Below, piece after piece: positions 1-8,911 of a stretch of DNA of 64,000 nucleotides. A model generated the notes under the pieces. It saw only the letters and a list, made by a program, of their open reading frames with translations, was not told the origin of the DNA and made no database searches. Positions within the stretch are counted from its first letter, which is position 1; each line of letters starts with the position of its first letter. A program made the position numbers and the translations under genes. The DNA is from Christiangramia sp. OXR-203 (GTDB lineage: Bacteria > Bacteroidota > Bacteroidia > Flavobacteriales > Flavobacteriaceae). The DNA is taken from contig NZ_CP139698.1 of NCBI RefSeq assembly GCF_034372165.1, forward strand, positions 1,364,001-1,428,000, written 5' to 3'.

Positions 1-1125
1 GTTCGGGAATTTTGCAACAGATATCCCGAAAAGATTATATTCAAACACTTCGACAGGCTTGATGGATACAAGGCTGGCGCATTGAACCAATGCTTAAAGC
101 TAATGCATCCGGATACCAAATATATATTCACTGTAGATGCCGACTATATACTGAAACCAGATAGTCTTTCCAAAGCTGTAGCAACTATTGATGGTACTAA
201 TGCAGCAGTGGTTCAATTCCCTCAGCATTATACACTTCATCATGAACGCCATGGTTTATTCAACGAATTGGAACACTTTTTCAGTGGTTATGCTCAGGCG
301 GGAAATCGAAGTCTTTCCACTTTACCAACTGGCACCTTAAGTATGATAAGAGTAGCATCACTACTTTCTGTTTCAGGGTGGCCTACAGAATCCCTGACTG
401 AAGATGCACACCTCGGAATAAAATTCCTGTCTGAGAAGTTTACAACCTACTTCTCAAATCAAATTTTAGGGCAGGGAGTTATGCCAGGAAGTATTGCAGA
501 TCTACGCAAGCAAAGACATCGATGGGTATATGGAAATACACAGTGCTTTTTGAAATTTTGTAGCCTTCGTGTAAAGGATCAATGTAAACTATCTGTATTT
601 ATGCAATTATCTGCGTGGGTGAATTTACTGTCATTTCCTATCGCGTTCAGTTTGCTTTATATACTGGCAGAAATATTTACGAACTGGCAAATTTCAGACT
701 GGATTCCCATGCTTATCTTAGGTCAGTTTAGCATTTACATCTTTGGCAAATTGTTTTTATTCCTATCTAATCGAAAAAACACTTTTCAGTATAATTTTAA
801 AGCATTTTTGATTCACATTGCCCTAAGTTTTGAGATGGCTTTTTCTCCCATTATGGCTGTAGTAGGAATGCCGGCAAGTTTTGTAACAACCAGCAAATTC
901 GCTTCTGTTTCAAGTCTCAAACATATTCCGCTCAGGATTCCGGCACTATTACTCATCATGACGATATTGTTATTTGCCGTCGGAAAAACCGGGATTGCAA
1001 TGTATAGTCTTCAGGTAAGCCTACTCTTTCTACTATCAGGAATTTATCTCTATTCTGAATTTACGCCTAAAACCATTAATCAACTAAAAATAATCCCAGA
1101 TGAAAATAGCCATTCTCGCGCATAA
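1..1125 (+). CDS. Family 2 membrane glycosyltransferase, 5'-truncated by the window
   Basis: The reading frame is open from base 1, so the gene begins before the window; a TTG at 82 is internal, not the start. The visible part carries the late half of a GT-A fold: a DAD-type metal-binding motif (VDADY), the TEDAHLG motif that supplies the catalytic base, and QRHRW, the QxxRW motif of processive cellulose-synthase-like enzymes. Several hydrophobic segments follow in the last 170 residues, so the enzyme is probably an inner-membrane polysaccharide synthase. The end overlaps the next glycosyltransferase by 26 bases, which marks an operon. The sugar substrate cannot be read from sequence. Confidence 0.85.
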   Translation, partial: VREFCNRYPEKIIFKHFDRLDGYKAGALNQCLKLMHPDTKYIFTVDADYILKPDSLSKAVATIDGTNAAVVQFPQHYTLHHERHGLFNELEHFFSGYAQAGNRSLSTLPTGTLSMIRVASLLSVSGWPTESLTEDAHLGIKFLSEKFTTYFSNQILGQGVMPGSIADLRKQRHRWVYGNTQCFLKFCSLRVKDQCKLSVFMQLSAWVNLLSFPIAFSLLYILAEIFTNWQISDWIPMLILGQFSIYIFGKLFLFLSNRKNTFQYNFKAFLIHIALSFEMAFSPIMAVVGMPASFVTTSKFASVSSLKHIPLRIPALLLIMTILLFAVGKTGIAMYSLQVSLLFLLSGIYLYSEFTPKTINQLKIIPDENSHSRA

Positions 1126-2161
1126 TAAATTTCCCATTGCCGAGCCATATTCCGGTGGTTTGGAAATGATCACTCACCAGCTGGTACAAACGCTTATGGA
1201 ACGAGGCCATGAAGTTCATTTATACGCGCTATCCGGCTCAGATCCTCAATTTGATGTGACTTCTCTGGACCTGGTTCAAGTTGCGAATAAAGAATTGACA
1301 GAATCTAAAATGGATGAACTTATGTATAGAAATGTACTGGAGATCATCGAATCTATTGATTATGATGTAGTGCATAATCATAGCATGCACGAATTACCAA
1401 TAATTTGGGGAGCCAGTAGCAGGCATCAATTTCTAACTTCTTTTCATACACCGGTTTTTGATAGCATTCACGCGGGCCTTCATAGTCTCTTCGGAAGAGA
1501 TCATAGTGAAAAATTTAGCGTAGTAAGTAAAAAACTTGGTAAGACTTATGCTCACTTACTTCCGGAAACAGAAGTAGTCTATAACGGAATCGACACTGCT
1601 GCGTGGACCTTTTCCAAATCTGCTGAAAAAGATAAACTTTGCTGGATTGGTCGAATTTGCAAGGAAAAAGCACCACACCTGGCTATAGATTATGCCTTGA
1701 AAGCAAATAAGAATATTGTCCTGGCCGGACCACTTAGCAATTCTCAATATTTCAAAGAATATGTAGAGCCGAGATTAGAGCTGGAAGGAGTGGAATATAT
1801 TGGACACCTTAAGCATAAAGGGTTAAATAAATTGATTGGTTCTTCTGAAGTGACCTTATTTACCAGTGTATGGGACGAACCTTACGGACTCGTAATTGCT
1901 GAATCACTCGCTTGTGGAACTCCTGTTGTATCTTTTAATGTAGGAGCTGCTCCTGAAATTTTAACTAAGGAAACCGGCGTTCTGGTTGACCTTGAAGATG
2001 AAGCAGGATTTATAAATGCAATCCATTCGAGTTCAAAGCTGAATAGAAATCATTGTCGTCAAAGAGCTATCGAATTTTGCGATAAAGCACAAATGGTAGA
2101 TGCTTATGAAAATCTTTACCGAAAAATGATCTCGGAAAATCTGAAAAAAATTGCGGTATGA
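1100..2161 (+). CDS. Family 4 glycosyltransferase
   Basis: A 353-residue GT-B enzyme. The N-terminal HNKFPIAEPYSGGLE stretch is the glycine-rich acceptor loop of GT4 enzymes. The C-terminal half has the EPYGLVIAESLACGTPVV signature (the EX7E donor-sugar motif) and the IGRICKEKAPHLAI segment that opens the nucleotide-sugar domain. No signal peptide or membrane span is seen, so it is likely cytoplasmic or peripheral. The start lies inside the previous gene and the stop overlaps the next ATG by four bases (ATGA), so all are translated together. It probably adds a sugar to an extracellular polysaccharide or glycolipid; the exact substrate is unknown. Confidence 0.88.
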   Translation: MKIAILAHNKFPIAEPYSGGLEMITHQLVQTLMERGHEVHLYALSGSDPQFDVTSLDLVQVANKELTESKMDELMYRNVLEIIESIDYDVVHNHSMHELPIIWGASSRHQFLTSFHTPVFDSIHAGLHSLFGRDHSEKFSVVSKKLGKTYAHLLPETEVVYNGIDTAAWTFSKSAEKDKLCWIGRICKEKAPHLAIDYALKANKNIVLAGPLSNSQYFKEYVEPRLELEGVEYIGHLKHKGLNKLIGSSEVTLFTSVWDEPYGLVIAESLACGTPVVSFNVGAAPEILTKETGVLVDLEDEAGFINAIHSSSKLNRNHCRQRAIEFCDKAQMVDAYENLYRKMISENLKKIAV

Positions 2162-3216
2162 TAGGGTATTACGCACATCAGCATGGTAGTGGTCATCTTA
2201 ATTTTGCCCGCTTGTTTGCAAAGGTTTTTGAGAATGAAATTTGCACTTTTAGTAGTTTGAAAAAACCGGAGGCCTTGAAAGGCCAATTCGTGCGGCTGGC
2301 AGATGAAAATCCAGATGGTACGGTAAGTTTCAAAAACCAGATTGCAGAACCAGATTATTTGCATTACAGTCCGGTGGGACAAAGATCTATACAATTGCGA
2401 AGCGCGCAGATCTTGCAGGAAGTTGTGAAAAGGAACATCCAATTTATGGTTGTTGATGTAAGCGTAGAAATTGCAGCTTTGATGCGAGTTTCTTCAATTC
2501 CTTATGCGTACGTCAAACTTCCAGGTCACAGGGATGATGCGGCACATATACAGGCTTTCCAGGGAGCTGTATTTGTTCTTGCATATTACCCTGAAGAATT
2601 TGAAAGCGAGCAAACACCTGAGTGGCTTCGGAAGAAAACGATCTACCTGGGCTTTATTACAGATCGAAAGATTGGGCAGCAAATAACGGCTCCTTCAGAA
2701 GGAGTGAATAACATCCTCGTAATTAGTGGAGGAGGAGGAAATGAAAGACTTCTACAGGCGATTGATCTACTTCCGGAACGTTTTACTTCCGCAGAGATCA
2801 AAGTTATCGGGATGCCAGAAGAGATCTTCACCATTTCCAGGATCAGGAACTGTGGTTATGTTCAAAATTTCCAGAATTTATTAGAGCAAGCTGATCTTGT
2901 CGTGGCGAATTGCGGACTCAACTCCGTAACCGAAATCTTGCAAGCTAAGAAAGCTTTTGTGGCGATCCCGGAGGATAGGCCCTATAATGAGCAGGAAACT
3001 ACTGCGACCCATCTATACCAGCATGATCTGGCGATAGATCCAAATTCTATATTTGAACTGGATGATTCAGAAATATTAAAGCATAGATCGTGGGATGTCG
3101 ATGATGATCTTCGTGCGATTAATAAACTAAAAATACATTTAGATGGGAATTATGATCGGTTACCATTAATTCCAGAACTATTTGCAAACCAACAACAGGA
3201 AGAACATGCAGAATAA
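2158..3216 (+). CDS. GT-B glycosyltransferase, MurG/UGT-like
   Basis: A 352-residue protein that starts MIGYYAHQHGSGHLNFA, the HGxGH-type N-terminal loop found in GT28/GT1-like enzymes and in UDP-N-acetylglucosamine 2-epimerase-related folds. The C-terminal domain has ISGGGGNERL and, near residues 240-285, ADLVVANCGLNSVTEIL followed by IPEDRPYNEQE, which match the donor-binding part of MurG-like transferases. It overlaps the genes on both sides and so belongs to the same operon. Function beyond glycosyl transfer is inferred only from fold and context. Confidence 0.75.
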   Translation: MIGYYAHQHGSGHLNFARLFAKVFENEICTFSSLKKPEALKGQFVRLADENPDGTVSFKNQIAEPDYLHYSPVGQRSIQLRSAQILQEVVKRNIQFMVVDVSVEIAALMRVSSIPYAYVKLPGHRDDAAHIQAFQGAVFVLAYYPEEFESEQTPEWLRKKTIYLGFITDRKIGQQITAPSEGVNNILVISGGGGNERLLQAIDLLPERFTSAEIKVIGMPEEIFTISRIRNCGYVQNFQNLLEQADLVVANCGLNSVTEILQAKKAFVAIPEDRPYNEQETTATHLYQHDLAIDPNSIFELDDSEILKHRSWDVDDDLRAINKLKIHLDGNYDRLPLIPELFANQQQEEHAE

Positions 3217-4075
3217 GATAAAATTTTCAGTGATCACGATCGTAAAGGGACGGGAAGCACATTTATATAATTTACTACAGGGCGTTAAAACAAGTAGACT
3301 GCAGCCCGATGAGATTAGGATCGTGGCTATTGATGAGGTGCCAGACTTAAACGTTTTTAAGGATTTACCAATAGAGATTTCGCAAATTAGTTCTAAGGGC
3401 GCTAACCTTCCTATTGCTGAAGCAAGGAATATTGGAGCTGAAAATGCCAAATTTGATCACTTAATATTTCTCGATGTTGATTGTATTCCACATCCAGATT
3501 TTTTTGATGATATGATCACACAAGGTCTGGCTCATAAAACTTTAATTATGGGAAATCCATATTATCTTGAGAGTAGCATTCCGCAGAATTTTGAATTGAG
3601 CGATCTGGAAGATCTAAGTGCTGCTCATCCAGCCCGACCCGAGATCAGTGAACTAGTCGAAGCCAGTGATTATATGCTATTCTGGAGCCTCGCTTTTTAT
3701 ATCCCGAAGCAGTTATTCAAAGTACTTGAAGGTTTTGATCCACAATTTACAGGCTATGGTGCAGAAGATACAGATGTGGCTATGAAGATGCGTCAACTTA
3801 AATGTATCTATCCTTTACTATTATCACCAGCTAAAGTCTACCACCAGCAACATCCGGTGCATTCACCACCTGTTCACCAGGTAGAAGCTATCGTGATAAA
3901 TGCGCGAATATTTTACGAGAAATGGGAAAGATGGGTCATGGAGAACTGGCTCGAGGAATTTAGAAAGCTAGGTTTGATACGATGGGAGGCAGATGGAAGT
4001 ACTATTGAAATACTGAAGCAACCAGATAAGGGTTTAATCGAGCAGTCCTACCAGCCAGAGGCTGCATATATGTAG
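3206..4075 (+). CDS. Family 2 glycosyltransferase
   Basis: A soluble GT-A glycosyltransferase. It begins KFSVITIVKGREAHLYNLLQGV, has the DVDCIPH metal-binding motif near residue 95, and a C-terminal half with GFDPQFTGYGAEDTDVAMKM (the ED motif that holds the catalytic base) and a histidine-rich HQQHPVHSPP segment, typical of GT2 enzymes of the galactosyltransferase type. I chose the ATG at 3206 because AGGAAG lies just upstream; an in-frame ATG at 3182 would lie deeper in the preceding gene. This is the last clear glycosyltransferase of the operon. Confidence 0.85.
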   Translation: MQNKIKFSVITIVKGREAHLYNLLQGVKTSRLQPDEIRIVAIDEVPDLNVFKDLPIEISQISSKGANLPIAEARNIGAENAKFDHLIFLDVDCIPHPDFFDDMITQGLAHKTLIMGNPYYLESSIPQNFELSDLEDLSAAHPARPEISELVEASDYMLFWSLAFYIPKQLFKVLEGFDPQFTGYGAEDTDVAMKMRQLKCIYPLLLSPAKVYHQQHPVHSPPVHQVEAIVINARIFYEKWERWVMENWLEEFRKLGLIRWEADGSTIEILKQPDKGLIEQSYQPEAAYM

Positions 4076-4090
4076 AACTAAAACTGAACG

Positions 4091-4729
4091 ATGATGAAAA
4101 CGAAAGAGAAATTTGAACACTGGATCCTTGAGGAGGATCATCCTTGTATCATGGCGCAAACTGTATTTAGCCAGGAACATGTAAAAACCAAACAATACGG
4201 CAAATTGGGAGATCCCCAGCATACAAAAACTTTGCTTAAGGATCTTGAAAAGTATATCGCCGAGTATGATTTTGAAACAAACGATTTTAAATCCTTGATC
4301 GCAGTTTTTCCGGATTCTGATATTGCTACGGAAGATCAATTTGAGCAATTGTTATGGAAACAGCTGGAAGAAATCGAAAAGATTGATACTGAAGACTGGG
4401 ACCCATCAGTAAGCAGTGATCCAGAAGATGATAATTTTAGCTTCAGTATTGCCGGAAGATCTTTTTATATTGTAGGGATGCATCCCAACAGTTCGAGAAA
4501 GGCTCGCAGAAGTCCGTATCCTTCCATAGCCTTTAATCTGCATGCGCAGTTTGAGAAATTAAGGGAAATGGGAGCTTACGAAAAAGTTCGTGATAAGATT
4601 AGAGATCGGGATAAAGAATTACAGGGAAGTATGAATCCTATGCTAGAAGACTTTGGATCATCCAGTGAGGCAAAACAATACAGTGGTAAGGCAACCGGAT
4701 CAAACTGGGTTTGTCCATTCCACCAATAA
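4091..4729 (+). CDS. YqcI/YcgG (GntA-like) heme N-oxygenase family protein
   Basis: The 212-residue protein looks like the YqcI/YcgG family, whose characterised member GntA N-hydroxylates an arginine-derived precursor in guanitoxin synthesis with heme. Visible family marks are SIAGRSFYIVGMHPNSSR near residues 120-137, the basic KARRSPYPSIAFNLHAQF run after it, and the C-terminal WVCPFHQ. It starts 15 bases after the glycosyltransferase stop on the same strand and so is probably in the same transcript. What it hydroxylates here is unknown, and no other guanitoxin-type genes are in view. Confidence 0.7.
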   Translation: MMKTKEKFEHWILEEDHPCIMAQTVFSQEHVKTKQYGKLGDPQHTKTLLKDLEKYIAEYDFETNDFKSLIAVFPDSDIATEDQFEQLLWKQLEEIEKIDTEDWDPSVSSDPEDDNFSFSIAGRSFYIVGMHPNSSRKARRSPYPSIAFNLHAQFEKLREMGAYEKVRDKIRDRDKELQGSMNPMLEDFGSSSEAKQYSGKATGSNWVCPFHQ

Positions 4730-4739
4730 GAACAGAATT

Positions 4740-5333
4740 ATGAGAAATTTTTTTAGCGACAATAGAAAGGCAATTTACGGCGGAATAGTAGCTACCGTAT
4801 TTACTGGGATAGGTATATTTCTTCTGGGTCAGCTTTCCGGTTACGAAGCTAAAAAACTTATTGAATCCTCTCACAGTGGTCTAAATATGCTTTGTAATAC
4901 GATCACTCTTGCTTCTGCCACCATACTTACTTTGCTACTAACACTTTTGGGAATAAGTACTGGAACTGAATCCAAACTTAAAAATGAGCATTATTATCAG
5001 GTTCTGGATATTGCAAAACTTGATACGGTGCTTATCATAAGTGCTCTTGTGATGTTTCAACTATTCAATATTCAAATCACAGAAGCCGATAACGTACCCA
5101 TGACCTGGTATTCTACGATATACTGGGCGAGCCTTTGTTGTACCTCTATTTTAAGCGGAATGATGATCACAGTAGTTCTAATGCTTTATACTACCATCAA
5201 TACGATCATTCACATTGTTGGATTGAAAAATGATCATAGGTTGATTACTACTGAAGAGGAGGAAGAGAAAAACGAAGAAGAGAAAAACGAGAAAATAAAA
5301 AAAGAAAAAGAGAAGATGTCGAACGAAAATTAA
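4740..5333 (+). CDS. Small multi-span membrane protein with acidic/basic tail
   Basis: An open frame reaches back to 4653, but that overlaps the previous gene; the ATG at 4740, ten bases after that stop, is the likelier start and gives 197 residues. Four hydrophobic segments are visible (roughly residues 12-32, 48-72, 93-113 and 130-155), followed by a very charged tail of repeated glutamate and lysine codons (residues 170-195). It resembles the DUF2254/uncharacterised flavobacterial membrane proteins only loosely. Function unknown. Confidence 0.65.
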   Translation: MRNFFSDNRKAIYGGIVATVFTGIGIFLLGQLSGYEAKKLIESSHSGLNMLCNTITLASATILTLLLTLLGISTGTESKLKNEHYYQVLDIAKLDTVLIISALVMFQLFNIQITEADNVPMTWYSTIYWASLCCTSILSGMMITVVLMLYTTINTIIHIVGLKNDHRLITTEEEEEKNEEEKNEKIKKEKEKMSNEN

Positions 5334-5334
5334 T

Positions 5335-5595
5335 ATGATGAATACTACAGCTAAACACTTGCAAACAATCAATTCGATTCTGTCCAAAAAACAACTAAGT
5401 AAGAAGGAATTTCAATTTCTAAATGGAATTGATGCAGATCATGTGAGAAGTATATCTATCACCACAGATGGTGGCTTTGATCCTAAAACGGGAGAATTTC
5501 ATAAAGAAGATCGCCCATTGAATTACAAAATCCGACTCAAATATACGGATGCGGGAAATCTTCGGTTTAAATGTTTACATGCAGAGAAAGCATAA
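5335..5595 (+). CDS. Hypothetical 86-residue protein
   Basis: A short soluble protein that starts one base after the preceding stop (double ATG at 5335) and ends just before a strong bidirectional terminator, which supports it as the last gene of the operon. It is rich in lysine and threonine with an ITTDGGFDPKTGEFH segment in the middle. I recognise no domain. Coupling to the upstream membrane protein gene is the only clue to its role. Confidence 0.55.
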   Translation: MMNTTAKHLQTINSILSKKQLSKKEFQFLNGIDADHVRSISITTDGGFDPKTGEFHKEDRPLNYKIRLKYTDAGNLRFKCLHAEKA

Positions 5596-5630
5596 AAAAA
5601 GCAGATCAATATTTGATCTGCTTTTTTATT
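5594..5630. terminator. Bidirectional intrinsic terminator
   Basis: A perfect nine-base stem (GCAGATCAA / TTGATCTGC, 5601-5621) with a three-base loop, with an A-run on the left and a T-run on the right. It can end both the rightward glycosyltransferase operon and the leftward gene that stops at 5645. Confidence 0.85.
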
Positions 5631-5644
5631 AGGATTCCCTAAGT

Positions 5645-6688
5645 CTATAGCTTAATTCTATAAATGCTGAAATCCATATTAGAAATATCACCTTTCACCT
5701 CATTGATCCTCGAATTTGTAAAATATAGATATCCATTATAAATACTAAAAGTATCTGCCCAACGTATTTTCTCACCCTGTGCAAGGACTTCCTGCTCTCC
5801 CGAATTGGTGTTATATCGCATGATCGCATTATTTTCGAGATCTGCCAGGTAAAGCATTCCATCGGAATTTAGAATCATTCCGTCTGGTGCAGTAGTTTTT
5901 GCAACTTCCTTTACGGCTTTCTGAATCTCTTCCTTAGATCCATCGCGAAGAATTTTCGTAGGTACAGTATAAAGAGTGTAGCCCGTTAAGGAATGGTAGT
6001 AAAGTAGACCTTCAGCTTCATCCAGTGCAATTCCATCCGAATGTATCGTGTTCCTATACTGTTTTCCATTGATCGTCAATTCATCGGTTTCGGCAAGGGT
6101 AGAGTAGTGGTCGCTTAAAACACGTTGACTTTCACCAGTTTCCAAATCAATAACTACTAAACCCGCATGATTTGAATCAGTAAGATAAATGTGATTATTC
6201 ATTCTATCAACACGCAGATCATTGATATAAGAATCCCTGTAGAAACTATCATCTCCTAATTCATAAATATGTTTCAATTTGTTAGATTCGAGGTCAAAGA
6301 CAAATATTCGTGGATTACTCACCACTCCTTTAAATAGCGGATTTCTCGTATCCAGGACGAACAACTCTTCTTCAGAAGAAATGACAGATTGCACCGCCAC
6401 AAATATGGAGTCCTGATCTTTATCTCCAACTTTCCAGGAATTCCATTGAGCGTTGGGATAGGGTGCAGCCTCTCTGTTTTCACCGATCTCCACTACAGAA
6501 TACTCGACATTCCTACGCCATCTTGGAAAATTCGCGAAGATCCTTCCTGTATCGCTAAGGCTAATTCCTGTAACCTGCTGCCCCTTAAAATCCGCTACTT
6601 TTTCCAATGCAGATTGGGGAACTATCGCCTCCTGGCCAGTTACATTCTGGGAAAGAACTATCAGGGCTAAGAGTAATATTTTTTTCAT
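5645..6688 (-). CDS. Secreted major royal jelly protein/yellow-family beta-propeller
   Basis: A 347-residue exported protein with a clear signal peptide (MKKILLLALIVLSQNVTG, likely cleaved before Gln-Glu-Ala). The rest fits the MRJP/yellow family: GRIFANFPRW early, YINDLRVDRMNNHIYLTDSN and APDGMILNSDGMLYLADLENN later, the repeated blade motifs of a six-bladed propeller. Bacterial members are often labelled L-dopachrome tautomerase-related, but no activity can be assigned. It is monocistronic, between two terminators. It is probably periplasmic or secreted. Confidence 0.8.
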   Translation of the reverse strand: MKKILLLALIVLSQNVTGQEAIVPQSALEKVADFKGQQVTGISLSDTGRIFANFPRWRRNVEYSVVEIGENREAAPYPNAQWNSWKVGDKDQDSIFVAVQSVISSEEELFVLDTRNPLFKGVVSNPRIFVFDLESNKLKHIYELGDDSFYRDSYINDLRVDRMNNHIYLTDSNHAGLVVIDLETGESQRVLSDHYSTLAETDELTINGKQYRNTIHSDGIALDEAEGLLYYHSLTGYTLYTVPTKILRDGSKEEIQKAVKEVAKTTAPDGMILNSDGMLYLADLENNAIMRYNTNSGEQEVLAQGEKIRWADTFSIYNGYLYFTNSRINEVKGDISNMDFSIYRIKL

Positions 6689-6700
6689 AGTGAATTAGTT

Positions 6701-6737
6701 AAAAAAGAAAAGAACTGAAGTTCATTCAGTTCTTTTC
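6701..6737 (-). terminator. Intrinsic terminator of the redox operon
   Basis: A thirteen-base stem (GAAAAGAACTGAA at 6707-6719 and its complement at 6725-6737) with a five-base loop, followed on the minus strand by a T-run. It sits just downstream of the SDR gene that stops at 6753. Confidence 0.8.
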
Positions 6738-6752
6738 GAATATGTTGGTTGA

Positions 6753-7385
6753 TTATCCTTTTACTGCATTGTTAATCTCTGTATCACCAGATAGAATTTC
6801 AAAAGTTTGATTACTTCTTACATCATCATCGAGAACGGCTACCAATGTACGGGCAACGTCTGCTCTGGAGATTTCACCCATTTCTGAAAACTTTTCTTCT
6901 AGTTTGATCTTGCCAGAAGCCTCCTTGTTGTTCAATGATCCTGGTCTTACAATCGTGTAATTTATACCACTGGATCTTAAATGTTCATCGGCATTCTGTT
7001 TTGCTTTAAGGTATTCGTGCAGATCTTCGCTTACTGAAGGATCATCTGCTCCCATAGAACTTAACATTACAAATTTCGAAGCTCCTGAACTTTTAGCTGC
7101 ATCAGTAAGTTTTTTAGCTCCTTCCTGGTCTACACCTATAACGTTCTTACCACCAGATCCAGCAGCAAAGATCACCTTGTGTGCATTTTGAGTGGTATGG
7201 CTCAGGTCTTTCTCCAAATCGCCCAGAATAGTCTTTACATTTTGAGATTCGAACTCTTTTTGCTGTTCTTCTTTTCGTACCATCGCTATTGGTTCATATT
7301 CTGAAGAGTTTTTAAGTAGATCAATAATAATTTTTCCTGTAGTTCCGGTTGCTCCGGCAACTAATACATTTTTTCCTTTACTCAT
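6753..7385 (-). CDS. Atypical short-chain dehydrogenase, NAD(P)H-binding protein
   Basis: A 210-residue Rossmann protein: VLVAGATGTTGKIIIDLL holds the GxxGxxG dinucleotide-binding motif at the N-terminus, then VIFAAGSGG and FVMLSSMGADDP, as in the YwnB/HSCARG-like atypical SDR group. The usual YxxxK catalytic pair is not obvious, as is common in that group, so it may be an NADPH sensor or a reductase. It is the last gene of the operon DoxX - OhrR/MarR - quinone oxidoreductase - SDR and is probably induced with it under electrophile or oxidative stress. Confidence 0.82.
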   Translation of the reverse strand: MSKGKNVLVAGATGTTGKIIIDLLKNSSEYEPIAMVRKEEQQKEFESQNVKTILGDLEKDLSHTTQNAHKVIFAAGSGGKNVIGVDQEGAKKLTDAAKSSGASKFVMLSSMGADDPSVSEDLHEYLKAKQNADEHLRSSGINYTIVRPGSLNNKEASGKIKLEEKFSEMGEISRADVARTLVAVLDDDVRSNQTFEILSGDTEINNAVKG

Positions 7386-7419
7386 AACTATTACTTTTAA
7401 TTAACAATTTCTAAATTAT

Positions 7420-8421
7420 TTACTTGTTTTCGAAGGTTTCGGCAAGACTCACGATAACTTTACCCTGGGCTCTGCCCGTAGCAAGATATTCGAAAGCTTC
7501 AACTGCTTTGTCGAAAGAATAGACCAGGTCAATAACCGGTCTAATTGTTCGGTCTTCCACCATCGTTTTGATTTCCTTAAGCTGAGGTGCATTTGGCTGC
7601 ATCCAGGTTAAAGTATAATGTGCAGATTTTTCCTCAATAAGTTTGCTCAGCTTTTCTGGCATTTGATAGTCGGTCATTCCCATTTGCTTAGCCGTTTTAT
7701 CATCTGGCGGTCCAACGATACTTGTCACTTTTCCACCATCTTTAATGATCTCAAAAGCATCGAATGTATATTGATCACCAAGAGTATCGAATACGATATC
7801 CAGGTTGTTCGCAACTTCCTTGTAATCTTCATTCTTATAATCGATCACTCTATCTGCACCGAGTGCTTTAACCCATTCCACATTCGTATCACTTGTGGTA
7901 GTATAAACTATAGCACCTATAGATTTTGCATACTGAATCGCAAAGCTACCTACGCCACCAGAACCTGCATGGATGAGTATACGATCGTCTTTTTTGATAT
8001 CAGCTTTCTGAAGCGCCTGCATTGCGGTAAGGCCGGCAAGTGGCAAAGAGGAAGCCTTTTCGAAAGTCACGTTTTCAGGTTTATGTGCGATCACATTAGC
8101 ATCTACAGCTACAAATTCAGCTACAGTACCCATGTATTCCTGTGGTACACGCCCATATACTTCATCTCCAACTTTAAAGTTTTTAACTTTACTCCCAATT
8201 TCTACGATTTCTCCGCTCATATCATAGCCAATCCCTGTTGGAAGATCCAGTTTCAGCATATCTTTTAGATGACCCTGAACTAATTTGTAATCTATTGGAT
8301 TTAGGGCAGCAGCTTTTACAGCAACTAAAACATCATTATCGGCAATTTCGGGTTTACTGGTTTCAGCAAATTCAAGACCGGTCTTAATTTCTCCGTATTT
8401 CTTTATTTGTAGTGCTTTCAT
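7420..8421 (-). CDS. NADP-dependent MDR-family oxidoreductase (quinone reductase-like)
   Basis: A 333-residue zinc-independent medium-chain dehydrogenase/reductase. The N-terminal GroES-like domain has ALNPIDYKLVQGHLK and GYDMSGEIVEIG; the Rossmann part has ILIHAGSGGVGSFAIQYAKSIGA (AxxGxxG loop) and ALGADRVIDYKNEDY. No zinc-ligand cysteines are present. This subfamily reduces quinones or enones with NADPH. It starts six bases before the MarR gene's stop on the same strand and so is co-transcribed with an OhrR-like regulator, which fits a detoxification role. Confidence 0.87.
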   Translation of the reverse strand: MKALQIKKYGEIKTGLEFAETSKPEIADNDVLVAVKAAALNPIDYKLVQGHLKDMLKLDLPTGIGYDMSGEIVEIGSKVKNFKVGDEVYGRVPQEYMGTVAEFVAVDANVIAHKPENVTFEKASSLPLAGLTAMQALQKADIKKDDRILIHAGSGGVGSFAIQYAKSIGAIVYTTTSDTNVEWVKALGADRVIDYKNEDYKEVANNLDIVFDTLGDQYTFDAFEIIKDGGKVTSIVGPPDDKTAKQMGMTDYQMPEKLSKLIEEKSAHYTLTWMQPNAPQLKEIKTMVEDRTIRPVIDLVYSFDKAVEAFEYLATGRAQGKVIVSLAETFENK

Positions 8422-8426
8422 ATTTT

Positions 8427-8900
8427 TTATTTTTCTGAATTTATATTCATTTCCTTTTCATTGTTCAATATATCTATCCAGGAATCAAGTGTTTTCTTTA
8501 ATAACATAACATCTGTGACCTGCACGTCTTCATTGAGTAGTTTCCCAAGTAGATCTTTAGGAATATTCCTAGCTTGTTCTTTATAACCAAGTCCCTTCCT
8601 GGTTAAATTGACTTTTACCGTTCTTTCATCTTCGGAAGAACGGGTACGTAACAGTAAACCATTTTTTTGCATTCGCTGAATGAGAGGTGACAAGGTATTA
8701 GTGTTGAGTAATAGTTTCTTTCCAATCTGATTGACAGATTGTTCATCTTTCTCCCAGAGTACAAGCAATACAAGGTATTGAGGGTAGGTTAGACCCATGG
8801 TGTCCAGGTAAGGTTTGTACGCCCTTGTGATCAATCTAGATACAGAATACAAGGGAAAACAAATTTGATTTTCTAATTTTAGATTCTCATGTTCTTCCAT
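8427..8900 (-). CDS. OhrR/MarR-family redox-sensing regulator
   Basis: A winged-helix MarR regulator. The segment NQICFPLYSVSRLITRAYKP followed by LTYPQYLVLLVLWE is the N-terminal signature of OhrR proteins, with the conserved peroxide-sensing cysteine in ICFPLY. The winged helix lies near LLLNTNTLSPLIQRMQKNGLLLRTRSSEDERTV. An upstream extension to 8951 exists but would overlap the DoxX gene; the MEEHENLK start at 8900 leaves an 11-base gap and matches family length. It probably represses its own operon until oxidised by organic peroxides or hypochlorite; a palindrome upstream of DoxX is a candidate operator. Confidence 0.85.
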   Translation of the reverse strand: MEEHENLKLENQICFPLYSVSRLITRAYKPYLDTMGLTYPQYLVLLVLWEKDEQSVNQIGKKLLLNTNTLSPLIQRMQKNGLLLRTRSSEDERTVKVNLTRKGLGYKEQARNIPKDLLGKLLNEDVQVTDVMLLKKTLDSWIDILNNEKEMNINSEK

Positions 8901-8911
8901 CATTATCATTT

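Noticed and set aside
1599..1616. Possible target of the guide (TGCGTGGACCTTTTCC resembles the guide start)
   Set aside because: Only a partial match with several mismatches, inside a glycosyltransferase coding region rather than upstream of an operon. Likely chance.
4653..4739. Upstream extension of the small membrane protein
   Set aside because: Lies within the coding end of the GntA-like gene in another frame; a proper ATG follows at 4740.
7618..8268. 216-codon plus-strand frame opposite the oxidoreductase gene
   Set aside because: Antisense shadow of a well-supported MDR enzyme; composition (many Cys, Phe, His) is that of a mirror frame.
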